DNA of 64,000 bases from Proteles cristata cristata (GCA_017311185.1 JAESUZ010002388.1:62001-126000); one strand, 5' to 3'; counted from the stretch's first letter, positions 23,795-35,754 are shown. Numbers and translations are program-made. The notes: generated by a model from the letters alone, not told the origin.

Positions 23795-24893
23795 TTATTT
23801 TTGTTGTTCTTTATTGAGGTATAATTGACATAACATATTAGTTTCAGATATACAATGTAATAATTTGATATTTGTATATAGTGCAAAATGATCACCACCA
23901 TAAGTCCAGCCAATAATCATCACCGTACATGTACGTTACATCCTTATGATTTATTCACTTTACTTTATTATTGTTATCATTTTGTAAAAATTGAAGTCCA
24001 GTTGGCTTATATTAGTTTCAGGTGTATGATACAGTGATTCTACATTTATATACATTATGAAATGCTCACCACATTATGGGTAGTTACCGTCTGTCACCAT
24101 ACAAAGTTATTACAATATTGACTATTCCCCATGCTGTACTTTACATCCCCGTGTCTTACTTATTTTATAACTGGAAGATTGTAACTCTTAATCCCCTTCA
24201 GCTATTTTGCGCATCCTCCCCAAGCCCTCTCCCCTCAGGCAACCACTAGTTTGTTTTCTGTATTTTTGAGTCTGTTTCTGTTTTGTTTTGCTCCTTTGTT
24301 TCATTTTTTAAATTCCACATATATGTGAGATCATATAGTATTTATTTATTTCTGTCTGACTTCTTGCACTTACCATAATACTCTCTAGGCTCATGCATGT
24401 TGTCACAAATGGCAAGATTTCATTCTTTTGAATGGCTAATATTCCACTGTGTGTGTGTATATATATGTATATACCACATCTTTTTTTAATACCCATTCAT
24501 CGATCGATGGACACTTAGGTTGCTTCCTTGCCTCGGCTATTGTACGTAATGATACAAAGCCAGACAAAGACACTAGCAAAAAAGAAAATTATAGGCCAAT
24601 ATCCCTGTTGAACATACATAGAAAAATCCGTAATAAAATATTAGCAAACCAAATTTGACTTATTCATTACTGAAAATTTGTACCTTCTGATGTCCTTCCA
24701 CTCATTTCACCCAAACCACACCCCCAGCTTCAGGGAACCGCCAATCTGTTGTCTATATCCATAACTTGGTTTAATTGTTTGTTTTGTTGTTATTTTACAT
24801 TCCACATACAAGTGAGATCATACAGTATTTCTTTTTTCTGACTTATTTCACTTAGCATCATGCCCTCAGGGTCCATCCATGTTGTCATAAATG
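23795..24893 (-). mobile_element. L1 3' region, minus strand, with an inverted internal piece
   Basis: TTTATTGAGGTATAATTGAC and TTAGTTTCAGGTGTATGATA are the reverse of L1M 3' UTR. CCATTCATCGATCGATGGAC and CTTGGTTTAATTGTTTG continue it. Between them, 24546-24657 reads as ORF2 in the opposite direction. A truncated SINE abuts the right end. Confidence 0.75.
24546..24657 (+). mobile_element. Inverted L1 ORF2 fragment
   Basis: Plus-strand translation gives [20 protein letters not shown] followed by [11 protein letters not shown], the conserved YRPISL segment early in the LINE reverse transcriptase domain. Both flanking L1 parts are in minus orientation. Confidence 0.85.
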
Positions 24894-25070
24894 GTTCAGG
24901 TCATGATCTCACAGTTTGTGAGTTCAAGCCCTGCATCAGACTCCATACTGTCTGTGTGGTGCCTGCTTGGGATTCTCTCTCTCTCTCTCTCTCTCTCTCC
25001 CTCTCTCTCTCTCTGTCTTCCTCTCTCAAAAATAAAGATTAAAAAAAAAAAAGAAAAAGAAAAGCATGTA
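24894..25070 (+). mobile_element. 5'-truncated Can-SINE
   Basis: Starts inside the tRNA-like part (TTCAGGTCATGATCTCACAG) with no GGGGCGCC head, then a long (CT)n run and A-rich tail. The 199-codon plus frame across this site is a product of the repeat. Confidence 0.88.
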
Positions 25071-25429
25071 TCCATCAGCTCCCCATCTCCTATGCAGGAC
25101 CAGCTACATAATCTGAAGGACCCAGTGCAAAATGAAAACGCAGGGCCCCTTGTTCTGCTTAGATCAGAGAAAGAACTCTTGATAATGTTACTAATTCTCT
25201 CCTTGTTCCTCCATGGCTCCTCTTTTCCCGTTTCCAAAGGAGCTAGGGAAAGGTGCGAGCATTCCTTAGCACAATCTGTACCTTCCTGGGGTCATGACAT
25301 TAATACATTCAGGGATGAACAATGTTTTCCTTCCATATTCTCATGTTGGCGAGTTTGCCTGGACTGCTATCTTTCTCTAGTCTGTGGCTTTGGTTGGATG
25401 ATGGGTGCTGACAAGAAAAGCGACATCCT

Positions 25430-25513
25430 ACTTGTGGGGATGAGCACTGGGTGTTATATGGAAACCAATTCGACAATAAACTATTTGTAAAAAAAAAAAG
25501 AAAAAGAAAAAAA
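25430..25513 (+). mobile_element. Severely truncated L1 3' end
   Basis: CTTGTGGGGATGAGCACTGG to AATAAACTATTTGT and an A-rich tail. GAAAAGCGACATCCT before and GAAAAATGACATGCT after are a diverged target duplication. Confidence 0.88.
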
Positions 25514-25529
25514 GAAAAATGACATGCTA

Positions 25530-27300
25530 TCATAGACTTTGTGCTGGGGACAGCTCTTCCTCCCAGTGCTTGTTTTGAGTATGCACACAGCAAAATAGGG
25601 GCAGTCTTGACTCTCCATCTGTGGCAAAGACTGCTGGTCAATTACCAAAATATGTTCTTACCCTAGGAACACGGCGCATGCCTACACCTTCTCCCGTCCC
25701 ATGTGCGGTAGGTGTAGCCATTTGACTATGTTCTCCCCAGTGGAATGTGAATGAACATGAAGTCTGCCATGTCCAAGCCTTAAGAAATTGAACATGCCTC
25801 CTCCGTACTGCAATTCACAGCAACCTAACTTGAACCAGATGATATCCATGATTTAAGAGCTGTAGGGGCAGCCCCATAAAAGGAAACCAGATCCTTAAGT
25901 TACCACAAGTCAGAGCTGCCTTGTTTACCATGACTTATGTACTTACATCACAAATATTATGAGAGAGATACGTTAACTTCTTTTTAAAAAATCCCTGTAC
26001 TATTAGCACTCTTTGTTATAGCAGTTTGCCATTTTGCCCTAAATCACTGCAAATGTGCTCTCTATGGACTCATACCAGAGCGCCAGTTAGTACCTTTTTG
26101 CTGCTGTTAAATCTTGTGCAGGTGAAGGCAAGTCTTATTACACCTGTGAAAAGAGATTGAGTTGTTCCCCTGGTGGGAATGTTTGCACAGACACAGCCGT
26201 CAGGTCACTTGTCCTTCCAGGGTGGAAGGTGATCTGGCCAAGATCAGAGGGCATATTGAAGTTGGAGTCAAGGGTGCAGCCTGTCTATGGAAAGCCCAAC
26301 TGGCCCATGCAGGGACTGAATCTATTAAGACCTTAGCCTCATTAACAATAAGCAGAACTCAATTGAGTTAATGATCCCAGGAGAAAAAAGCCTGAGAGTA
26401 TGATAAGTTGTTTTCTTGAAAAATAATAGTGAAAGAAAGCCTTTAGAATTCCAATAAAGGATCCTAGACACAGAAGAGAAAAGTCACATTTTTGTCATTC
26501 TAACTTGATTCTACGGTCACTAAAGATTGTATTCTGTGGGAAATTTCACTTGAATGGGTTATTAGAGCTTCAGATTTACTTGAGCAAAGAAAAGTAGGGT
26601 TGTCAAAGAGTTGCCAAACCTCAAAGACACTTGATACAAGGTATTCTGAATCTTTATGGTGCAGACAAGCTATCCTTTCTTTAGGTGGCAAGAAATGGAA
26701 TCTTTTGTCTTCCTAGAAAGCCATGGAAGGCTTTTATTGATTTCATGAAAGCAGAATTGTGGGTTTAAGAAACATTAGCTGTGTCACCTCCTCAAAGACA
26801 CTGAGAAATGTGCGCCCTTTAAACATGAAAGAAGTAGAGTGTGAATTATTTTAGCTGCAAGTTTAAAGGGTGATCTTAGAAACCGAATTCTTTGGCAAGT
26901 AAGATTTACTCCTCTTTATAATTGGGGGGCAGGAGGTGAACCTGCACAAAGAATTAAGCCCGTGTAAGAATTAAATATTTATTTGCCTTCTATAAAAACG
27001 GAAGCAATAAATCACAAATTTCTTTGAAAAAAAAGTCTTTGAAAATAACTTTTCATCTCTTTCAGGGGAAGAAAATCCATCACCTGGTTAGCACCAGGTG
27101 GTAGCAGTAGTTGATTGATGTTTTTCAAATGGGAGAATGTATTTTGAATTAGTTGGGGGATGTTTGGGATATTTTTCTTGAGAGGGAATGCTTTCCTCTC
27201 AGGTCGTGAGTAATCAGTATTTGCATGCCATGAACTTTTGTTATTTCACGTCTTTGGAGCCTGAACATGCAGTGTTGTCCATTCATAGCTAAGTGATGGA
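25530..27300. other. No gene recognised
   Basis: Unassigned sequence. None of the short frames has a domain, and I see no RNA gene. Confidence 0.5.
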
Positions 27301-27309
27301 TGGCTCAGT

Positions 27310-27460
27310 TAGCTTGGCTTTATGACCCATCATCCCAAAACGCAGCAGCTTAAAGCCCTAATCATTTTATGTACTCACAATTCTGTTGGTCAGTTATTTG
27401 GGTTGAGTGGCTATTTCGCTGCTTCTACCTGCAGTCACTTATGCAGGGAAGCTGGAGGGA
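27310..27460. repeat. Ancient medium-reiteration repeat fragment
   Basis: CCAAAACGCAGCAGCTTAAA and CACAATTCTGTTGGTCAGTT resemble a common mammalian repeat; I cannot assign the family. Confidence 0.4.
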
Positions 27461-27644
27461 AAGGGTAAAGCCAAATGCGGAATGGCTTCCTCCTTCCCTA
27501 CTTCTCCAGGAGAGGACGGAAGGGTCTTCTGGCCAAAGCTAACTAGAGCCTATCTGGCAAAGAAAAGTCTTGGAAATGTAGGTTTTGTAGCTTTCAGCAG
27601 TACAGGGGACATTAGAGAAGGCCAGGTGTGGACAAAGTACCCAT

Positions 27645-27765
27645 AGACAATATCTGACGTAACTACCTACCTCAAAGGAAGTTGAAATGATTAATGAGAT
27701 AATAATATACCAATTGTGTAATAGGGTGCCTGGGCACATGGTGAACACTCACAAAGCAGTTCTGC
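27645..27765 (+). repeat. MIR fragment
   Basis: ACTACCTACCTCAAAGGAAG followed by GATTAATGAGATAATAATAT and GGTGCCTGGGCACATGGTGA fits the 3' half of MIR. Confidence 0.6.
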
Positions 27766-27769
27766 TCTG

Positions 27770-28735
27770 TGTAGCTGGGGGTGTAAATACATGTATGTAA
27801 CAGTCCCCTTGGATGTATCTTTCTTGCCTCTGCTAAATAGTTCTTTATAAACTAGAATGTTTTTTAGACTAGATTAAGAGCTCCATAGAAAATATTTTCT
27901 GATTTATTTCAACATATTTAGCTGCTAGAAGTAGACTTTAAAACTTTTTTTTCTATAAAGTGCTCTAAAAATATTAATGTAGTATGTAGATCTTTCATTT
28001 TGCTTCAATGGCTACAGAGTATGGGTTACCACTTGTCTCTAAGTCAGTTGTGGAACTCTACCGAATAGGAGTATCTCTGTGACTAACTTTCCTTTTAATT
28101 CAATGGTTTCTTTGCATTTTCTTGCTTGAGTTTCGGAGCTTTAAAGTGTGATGAATTTTGCATTAACACAAATCCTGGAGATGACCGTAGAATTTAAATT
28201 GCTTCGTGAAAGCAACTTCAGTTCTGAGTTTTTCATCCTGCCAACCTTGGCTAACTTCTCAGACTTCCTTGCAGCCATCACCAAATGGTCTCCCGTTCCT
28301 CTGAACTCAGTTTTTCTCCTAAGGCTGGATTTTGAGGGCCATCTTCCAGGACAGTTTCTGGCTAGTAGAGGTAGTAGAGGCTTCTCTACACTTGGTGTTC
28401 CTGTGTGCATGCTCGACAGTTGAATAATTCCACTGAGTGGCAGGAAATGAACAGGAAAAATGAGAATGAAATGAAAAAAAAAATGGGAAGAAGTCCTGTA
28501 TGAGAAACCAGGTAGCATTCCAACTCACCTTTGTCTGGACAGTTATCAAGTCGATATGAGCTATGATGGCATGGTCTGCATTAGACAACCCACTCCTCTG
28601 CTCTTGTGCTCTGGCAAATGTATACTTACCATTAGTTGGTCATCTACCCTTGGCCTTACTCTACCACATGATTGTCTCACTTCTACCTGCCCATGTACTT
28701 GATACCTTTATACCTGCCTATGTATCAGGCAGATA
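27770..28735. other. No gene recognised
   Basis: The 125-codon minus frame (28141-28518) and the 91-codon plus frame (28148-28423) lie over each other, with no splice context or recognisable domain; I do not call either. Confidence 0.45.
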
Positions 28736-28739
28736 TCTC

Positions 28740-29345
28740 TAAAATGATCAAGTGGTTCCTATCATCTTTATGATAAAATTCACGCCTCTTGCCATGGTGG
28801 TCAAGGCCTTCCCTGTTTTGATGTTGGCTCCTTTTTCATCCAGTCTAAACTCCTGCTACTCCCCACCTCATAGGTTATACTCCAGCTATACTGAATTTCA
28901 TCACCCACACCCACCAGCTGCCAGCTCACCACCAATAATCAACAACCACGGGCCACTCACTAACCCTGCTCATGCCCATTAAGCCCTGCTTACTACATCT
29001 GTCCATTAGGCCTCTCCACCTCCAGCCATACCCAACAGCCCTGGCCACCACCATGATCTCTGCCCACCAGATATGTCTACGAACAGCAGCCCAAGTTACT
29101 CTTCCTACTTCTCAACCCTTCGTTGACTCTCCTTAGTATCTCATTAAATGTCCCATGCATCAGTCCCCTTCTCCCTAATTCTAACTTGTTCTAGATCAAA
29201 CCACCACCATCTCTCCCCTAGAACACTGCATCAGCCTCCTGACTAGGCTCCCTGCCTCCAGGCTAGCCTCCCTCCAATCCATCCAAAGCTTGCTGCTACA
29301 GTGATCTTTATGACATCTAAAGAGGACCATGTCCTCCCCTTTATA
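28740..29345 (+). repeat. L2-like fragments
   Basis: AAAATTCACGCCTCTTGCCA, CAAGGCCTTCCCTG and CTCCTGCTACTCCCCACCTC fit L2 3'-region sequence. TCCATCCAAAGCTTGCTGCT and GTGATCTTTATGACATCTAA look like a second piece. Approximate limits. Confidence 0.45.
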
Positions 29346-29349
29346 AAAG

Positions 29350-29700
29350 ACTGTGATGGTCATTTGTGCTGTCGACCAAATTTATTGCCTGTCCACTCTT
29401 TGAGGCACATGGTAGGATCACACTTCTCCAGCCCCTTGAAGTTAGGTGTGATCACATGATCTGCTTTAGCCAATGAAATGTGAGAAGTGATGAATGACAT
29501 CATGGGGCAGAAACTCTAAGAGCCAGTGTACAATTTGCCCTATTTTCTGCCTCTCTGGATCCATGTGGTGACTGTTCTGTTGGTCTGGATCCACGAGTGA
29601 GAGGTCCCCAGACTACTCACAAAGTATATGGAGAATGAGTAGGAAACAAACCTTGTTGTTTGAAACCACTGATGTTGGGGGTTTTGATGCAGCATAATCT
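29350..29700 (+). repeat. Ancient MER-type repeat
   Basis: AAGTTAGGTGTGATCACATG, TTTAGCCAATGAAATGTGAG, CAGAAACTCTAAGAGCCAGT and GTTTGAAACCACTGATGTTG are in the same order as a well-known mammalian medium-reiteration repeat. I cannot name it securely. Confidence 0.55.
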
Positions 29701-30155
29701 GGCATATTTTAAAGTTCAAACTCCTCGGCAAAATATTGGTATCCTTTATAACCTGAGGTCCACCTTCCAGTCTCACTTTATACTATTTCTCTCCTCACAT
29801 CCTATACTCTACACAACTATGATTCCTGGTCTGTGCTCTGGTGCTTTCCTGCTTTGATTATTTGCTGTTTCACCTGTGCTTCTAATTCAGCATGTTCACA
29901 ACCCATCTTTCCCTCTTTAAACTCTGATAGCATTCCATCTGGATCGTTTTTCTATTTATATCAGGGTTTCTTATATATATATTTTATCGACTCTGCCTGG
30001 AATCTCCTTCATGCCAGGGTTTGTGTCTAAACTGTCTTTGTATGCATCTACATATTTAGATCAATACCCTTGATTGTGTGAGTGCTTAAAAATTTGTCAA
30101 ATGAGTGTCCTTTGTTCCTGAAATACAGTATAATTATAATGGTCATCTTAATTTT

Positions 30156-30376
30156 CTTTTATTTTTTTTTAACATTTATTTATTTTTGAGAGACAGAGAG
30201 AGACAGAGTGTGAGTGGGAAAGGGGCATAGAGAGGGAGAGACACAAAATCCGAAGCAGGCTTCAGGCTCTGAGCTGTCAGCACAGAGCCTGACATGGGGC
30301 TTGAATTCATGAACCATGAGATCATGACCTGAGCCAAAGTCGGATGCTTAACTGACTGAGCCACGCAGGTGCCCCA
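30156..30376 (-). mobile_element. Can-SINE
   Basis: Full-length minus copy. GGTCATCTTAATTTT (30141-30155) and AGTCATCTTAATTTT on the right form its duplication. Confidence 0.95.
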
Positions 30377-30435
30377 AGAGTCATCTTAATTTTTATGGTA
30401 GGGTTTTTTTTATTTTAATTTAAAAAGCAGCTTTA

Positions 30436-30808
30436 AAGTAAAATAAAAATTTTATTTATTTCTCTGTCAGTCAGAGAAAGACAGATATCATATATTTTCA
30501 CTCACATGTGGAATTTGAGAAACTTAACAAAAGACCTTGGGGGAAGGGAAGGAAAAAAAATTACGGAGAGGGAGGGAGGCAAACCATAAGAGACTCTTAA
30601 ATACAGAGAACAAACTAAGGGTTGATAGGGGTGGGGAGTAGGGAAAATGGGTGATGGGCATTGAGGAGGGCACTTGTTGGGATGAGCACTGGGTGTTGTT
30701 CGTAAGTGATGAACCACGGGAATCTACCCTTGAAACCAAGAGCACACTTGTATACACTGTATGCTAGCCAACTTGACAAGAAATTATTTTAAAAAAATAA
30801 TAAAAAAT
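30436..30808 (+). mobile_element. L1 3' UTR insertion (older subfamily)
   Basis: ATATCATATATTTTCACTCA, TAAGAGACTCTTAAATACAG, GGGATGAGCACTGGGTGTTG and a longer terminal part (TGTATACACTGTATGCTAGC) before the A-tail. AAAAAGCAGCTTTA (30422-30435) and AAAAAGCACCTTTA (from 30809) flank it, so it landed in the 3' end of the following minus-strand L1. Confidence 0.85.
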
Positions 30809-31430
30809 AAAAAGCACCTTTATCGAGGTATAACTGATATACAAAAACACCTGCTCATGTTGAATGGATATGACTGATGCGTTTGGACATGTGCTTACAG
30901 CCATGATACCATCACTATAGCCAAGGTAACACAACTTATCCATCACCTCTAAGTTTCCTTGCACCTCCTGTTTTTTGTTGTGATAAGAACCCTCAGTCTG
31001 AGATCTACCCTCTCCACACGATTTCAAGTGCACGATGCCATGTTGTTAACTATAGGAACAGTGCTGCTCAGCAGATGTTTAGAAGTCTGTCCCGTTGCAT
31101 AACTGAACGTTTATACTCATTGAACAATCAGGCCCCATTTCCCTCTCCTTCCAGCCTTTGGTAACCACCATACTATTCTCTGCTTCTAGGAGTTTGACTC
31201 TTTTAGATACTTTGTATGAATGGAGTCATACAGTATATGTCCTCCGGAGACTGGATTATTTCACTCAGCATAATGTCCTCAAGGTTTATCCATGTTGTCA
31301 CAAATGGTTGGGTTTTCTCCTTTTTTTTTTTTTTAGGTTGAGTATTATTTCATTATTTTATACACCACAGTTTCTTTATCCATTCATCTGTTGATGGCCA
31401 TTTGGGTTGATTCCATAGCTTGGAATCAAT
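30809..31430 (-). mobile_element. L1 3' region, minus strand
   Basis: TTTATCGAGGTATAACTGAT, ATTTCACTCAGCATAATGTC and CATTCATCTGTTGATGGCCA are reverse L1 sequence from 3' UTR to the ORF2 end. Decayed. Confidence 0.8.
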
Positions 31431-31434
31431 GGTA

Positions 31435-32025
31435 TAATGGTAGAGTTTATTTGGGTGACTGGGTGGGTTTGGGAGTAGCTCTGAGGAAGTGTAGGGTAAC
31501 TGATTAGGGGTATGGGATGGAAAAGGAGAACGGGGAGGCAAGAGTGAAGTTCATGCATTGTTACCTGGCATCTGCTCAAACTGCTCTGTGCTAAACACTG
31601 TGAAGAATTTCTAGGGAGAAGACACCGTTCTTGACCCCATGAACTCATTGTTTGGTTTGGTGACAAAACATGGAGATTATAGTACAGACGTGGGTTACTA
31701 AAATCCTGTTCCAGATAGTGAATCTTCAACTAGTCCTGCAATACACTGTTGTATCTCTAAGGCTGTCATAGCAATTTTCAAGCAAGGTGAGTAATAGTTT
31801 ACCTCAATTTAAAAATTACCAGGCATTTAAATTTAGGAGGAGGGGGCAATTCACAAAACAGTAATTATTGCAAATGCAAACCAGGACAAGCTGTTGTAAA
31901 TATGAAAAAATTGGCTAATTGGAACTTGTTCCCACTATGCTTTTTGTGGTTGATTCTATTCTGTGTGACTGGATAGCATTTTTAATCTCCAAAGCTCTTT
32001 GAAGCAATTTGACATTATTTGAATA

Positions 32026-32075
<50 letters not shown>

Positions 32076-32390
32076 TGTATTGGTCAGCGGTGATAAATGT
32101 TTCATGTTTATCGTGGGGGGCTGGGAGGCCCTAGTCTGTAACATTTGCCTATTTGTTCGGTGTAACTACTTCCACCATGGCCAGTTGTAAAACTGCCAGA
32201 TGAACACTGAGTGTGGAGCTGGGAAGAAAGGTGTGTAAACAGGCGCCAGTACCCCACTTGGTGCGGAGGTGTGAGGGGGCAGGGAGGCAGAATGAAGGGT
32301 GAGGGTAAACAGGGGTATAAATAAGCAAAGGAACTGCTTTAAAGACTCTAAAGGAGGAAGCAAGGCCAACGGTGTGGATAACTTTGAACT
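31435..32390. other. No gene recognised; contains (TG)n
   Basis: Unassigned apart from a (TG)n microsatellite at 32028-32072. Minus frames at 31353-31729 cross the L1 boundary and are not genes. Confidence 0.5.
32028..32072. repeat. (TG)n microsatellite
   Basis: Uninterrupted TG run of about 22 units; likely length-polymorphic. Confidence 0.95.
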
Positions 32391-32485
32391 ACAGTAGACC
32401 CTTGAGCAACACAGGATTGAACTGCATTGGTTCACTTATACGTAGGTTTTTTTCAATAAATATAGTATAGTACTGTAAATGTCTT

Positions 32486-32708
32486 CTTTTTTTTATTGTT
32501 TTTAACGTTTTATTTATTTCTGAGATAGAGAGACAGCATGAGCAGGGGAGGGTCACAGAGGGAGGGAGACACAGAATCCGAAACAGGCTCCAGACTTCGA
32601 GCTAGCTGTCAGCACAGAGCCTGATGTGGGGCTGGAACCCAAGAACCGTGAGATCATGGCCTGAGCTGAAGTCGGCCACCCAACCGACTGAGCCACCCAG
32701 GCACTCCC
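32486..32708 (-). mobile_element. Can-SINE inside Tigger element
   Basis: AGTACTGTAAATGTCTT at 32469-32485 and 32709-32725. Reverse head CCACCCAGGCACTCC. Confidence 0.95.
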
Positions 32709-32742
32709 AGTACTGTAAATGTCTTTCTCTTCCTTATGATTT

Positions 32743-32937
32743 CCTAATTTTTAAATTATTATTATTATTATTATTTTACTTTTTGGAGAGAGAGTGCGAG
32801 AGCACGCGCACCAGGGAGAGGGGCAGAGGGAGGCAGAAAGAGAATCTTAAGCAGGTTTGATCTCACAACCCTGGGATCATGACCTGAGCCGAAATCAAGA
32901 GTTGGATGTTCAACAATTGAGCCACCCAAGTACCCAT
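32743..32937 (-). mobile_element. Older Can-SINE inside Tigger element
   Basis: (ATT)n tail 32757-32774, reverse head GAGCCACCCAAGTACCC. CTTCCTTATGATTT (32729-32742) and CTTCCTGATGACTT (32938-32951) are a diverged duplication. The region between GCAGGTTTGATCTCACAACC is shortened. Confidence 0.85.
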
Positions 32938-32953
32938 CTTCCTGATGACTTTT

Positions 32954-33178
32954 TTAAAAAACTTTTTAAAATGTTTTATTTATTTTTAGGAGAGAGAGAG
33001 AGAGACAGTGTGAGCAGGGGAGGGTCAGAGAGAGAGGGAGTCACAGACTCCGAAATAGGCTCCAGGCTCTGAGCCGGCAGTCAGCACAGAGCCCGATGCG
33101 GGGCTCGAACCCACAAACCGCGAGGTCATGACCTAAGCGAAAGTCGGACGCTTAACTGACTAAGCCACCCAGGCGCCC
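32954..33178 (-). mobile_element. Young Can-SINE inside Tigger element
   Basis: CpG-retaining copy (CGATGCGGGGCTCGAACC, CCACCCAGGCGCCCC). CCTGATGACTTT before and after (32941-32952, 33178-33189). It landed in the right duplication of the older SINE. Confidence 0.94.
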
Positions 33179-33336
33179 CTGATGACTTTCTTAATAACAT
33201 TTTCTTTTCTCTGGCTTCCTTGACTGTAAGAATACAGTATTTAATATATATAATATACAAAATATGTGTTACTTGACACTTTCTGTTATTGGTAAGGCTT
33301 CTGGTTAACAGTAGTCTATTAATAGTTATGTTTTGG

Positions 33337-34109
33337 AGACACATGAAACGATGCTCAGCAACCCTCCTCATCAGGGAAATACAAATCAAAACCACACTGA
33401 GATACCACCTCACGCCAGTCAGAGTGGCTAAATGAGCCAATCAGAGAACTCTAGATGCTGGCGAGGATGTGGAGAAACGGGCACCCTCCTACACTGTTGG
33501 TGGGAATGTAAACTGGTACGGCCCCTCTGGAAAACAGTGTGGAGGTTCCTCAGGAAACTAACAATAGAACTCCCCTATGACCCGGCAATAGCACTGCTAG
33601 GAATTTACCCAAGGGATACAGAAATGCTGATGCATAGGAGCACATGCACCCCAATGTTCATAGCAGCACTCTCCACAATAGCTAAAACATGGAAAGAGCC
33701 TAAGTGTCCATCAACAGATGAATGGATCAAGAAGATGTGGTTTATCTATACCATGGAATACTACATGGCAATGAGAAACAATGAAATCTGGCCATGTGTA
33801 GCAACATGGATGGACCTTGAGGGTGTTATGCTGAGCGAAATAAGTCAGGCAGAGAAGGACAAATATCATATGTGTGCACGTATAGGAGGATTAGGAGGAA
33901 CTTAACAGAGGACCAAGGGGGAGAAGAAGGGTGGAAATGGTGGGGGAAAGGGGGAGAGGCAAACCATGAGAGACTCTTGAATGCTGACAAAAACTGAGGA
34001 CTGGTGGATGTGGGGGGGAGGAGGGGTGGGCATGGAGGAGGACACTTGTGGGGATGAGCACTGGGTGTTATGTGGAAACTAATTTGACAATAAACTATTT
34101 GTAAAAAAA
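33337..34109 (+). mobile_element. 5'-truncated young L1 inside Tigger element
   Basis: Perfect duplication AATAGTTATGTTTTGG at 33321-33336 and 34110-34125. An open frame from 33432 to the stop near 33903-33905 gives the ORF2 C-terminus: [20 protein letters not shown], a Cys-rich segment, then YDPAIALLGIYPRDTEML and WIKKMWFIYTMEYYMAMRNN. A stop in TAAATGA just before 33432 breaks the upstream frame. The 3' UTR ends GGGGATGAGCACTGGGTGTT, AATAAACTATTTGT and poly(A). Same subfamily as 268-756. Confidence 0.95.
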
Positions 34110-34363
34110 AATAGTTATGTTTTGGGGGAGTCAGAAGTTAAATGCGGATTCTCGACTAGGTGGAGGTTGGCACCACTAAGCCCTGTGTTGTTCAAGGATC
34201 AATTGTACTTTATCAGCTTCCTAAAAAAGCGAAAGTCTTGTTAAACTGCGCTGCTAACAGTGCCGGACTTTCACCGGAGCTGCCTTGGCAGTTGGGACAA
34301 ATAACACGAACTTTGCTTTAGGAGATTTTTAGGCACTGATTTTGCATTTTTAAGAAGTTACTT

Positions 34364-34577
34364 GGGGCACCTGGGTGGCTCAGGCGGTTAAGCTTTTGAC
34401 TCTTGGTCATGATCTCACAGTTCATGAGTTTTGAGCCCTACATTGGGCTCTGTGCTGACAGTGCAGAGCTTGTTGGGATTCCCTTTCGCTCCCTCTCTCT
34501 CTGCCCTCCCCTACTTGTCCTGTCTCTCTCTCTCTCTCAAAATAAATAAATTTTAAAAAGATAAAAATAAAAAAAAA
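34364..34577 (+). mobile_element. Can-SINE
   Basis: GGGGCACCTGGGTGGCTCAG head; AAGAAGTTACTT at 34352-34363 and 34578-34589. Confidence 0.95.
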
Positions 34578-34589
34578 AAGAAGTTACTT

Positions 34590-35750
34590 TGGAACTAATA
34601 TATGGTGATAACATCAGAATAGTGTTTATCTTCTGGGTATAGAGGAGGAGGGGACACAGGGCCCATTCTGAGGTGCTGAAAACTTTCCATATCTTGATCT
34701 GGGTAATGATCATGTACGTTCATTTATATCTCCATAATAAATAATTTAAAAAACTTTGCTCACTTTGAACATCCTGTCCCCTCCCCACCAAATATTTCTT
34801 TTAGGTATGTATTAGATAAAAAATAGTGGGAAGAGAGTGAGGGGTAGGAAAGAAATACAGAGTATCTTATTAGGCAATGTACATCCCAATAATTACTATA
34901 TACGATGTGTTTTGCACAGTGTACATTTCACACTGTGCATTATTCATTACATACACGGTGGTATTAGCTCGGAAATTGGGATCAGGTAAATAACACCAGG
35001 AAGTAATGACTGTTGACATTACATGTAATAATCTGTTTTCCCGGAACAAACTGTAAATGTATTCTGTTTGGAATTAATACAGTATTTTAAATTTTATCCA
35101 TAAAAATGACTTATGAGATTCAATCCATTAGTTTAATGGAATATCGCAATCATTATTCCAAACTTATTTATATTGCAATCAGTAGAATGGGATGTCTCTT
35201 CCGAATGAGAAAATGAATGTGAATGCCAAAGATTTTCTCTTATTTAATTTTAATAATTGTAAATCATCATATATGATACGTATTTTTCATGTTTATGCCT
35301 GTAAGTAAATCCCACCAGAGAAAATAGAAGAGGGGAAAGCCACATTAAAACCTGCCAACTGTTTCTCTTAGATCGTTTTAGGGCTTTATGTTTCCAGGAT
35401 GACATGATCAGCATTAAGGCACGATCCCTATTGAGGGTCAGGTGTAGGCCAGGAGTGATGAGCAAGGGAAGGCCAATGGCATGGCACTCATTACTTGAAA
35501 CAGTTCAGAGGAGCTTTGCATTTCACCAGGATATATGTCAAGGCTAGAGCTTCTAATTAAGACCTTAGAAGATCTTGGGATGGCAATTCCTTTTGGAAAG
35601 AATGCTAAAACAATTTTTGGGTGGGATGCTCTTGGTGCCACTGCGTCTAGAAATTAGTCTATCAGCAGGCTTGAAATGTTACTATTAGACACTCATTCCT
35701 TTGGTTTGTAGTAGCACCTCTGCAGGATGGTCCCATTAAAATATCCTGCC
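34590..35750. other. No gene recognised
   Basis: AT-rich unassigned sequence. ATAATAAATAATTTAAAAAA near 34733 may be the tail of an old insertion. Confidence 0.5.
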
Positions 35751-35754
35751 ACTT

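Larger units (their letters stand above)
32392..34205 (+). mobile_element. Tigger/MER2-like DNA transposon broken by four insertions
   Basis: Terminal inverted repeats CAGTAGACCCTTGAGCAAC (32392-32410) and GTTGTTCAAGGATCAATTG (34187-34205), each next to TA, the target duplication of the Tc1/mariner-pogo superfamily. Internal parts (TTTTTTCAATAAATATAGTA, TTTCTTAATAACATTTTC, AAAATATGTGTTACTTGACA, GGGAGTCAGAAGTTAAATGC) follow the order of MER2/Tigger1-type elements. Three SINEs and one L1 are inserted. No transposase remains. Confidence 0.88.

Noticed and set aside
24891..25490. 199-codon plus-strand open frame, the longest in the window
   Set aside because: It starts in a truncated SINE, runs through a CT microsatellite (poly Leu-Ser) and ends in an L1 3' tail; no domain and no splice context.
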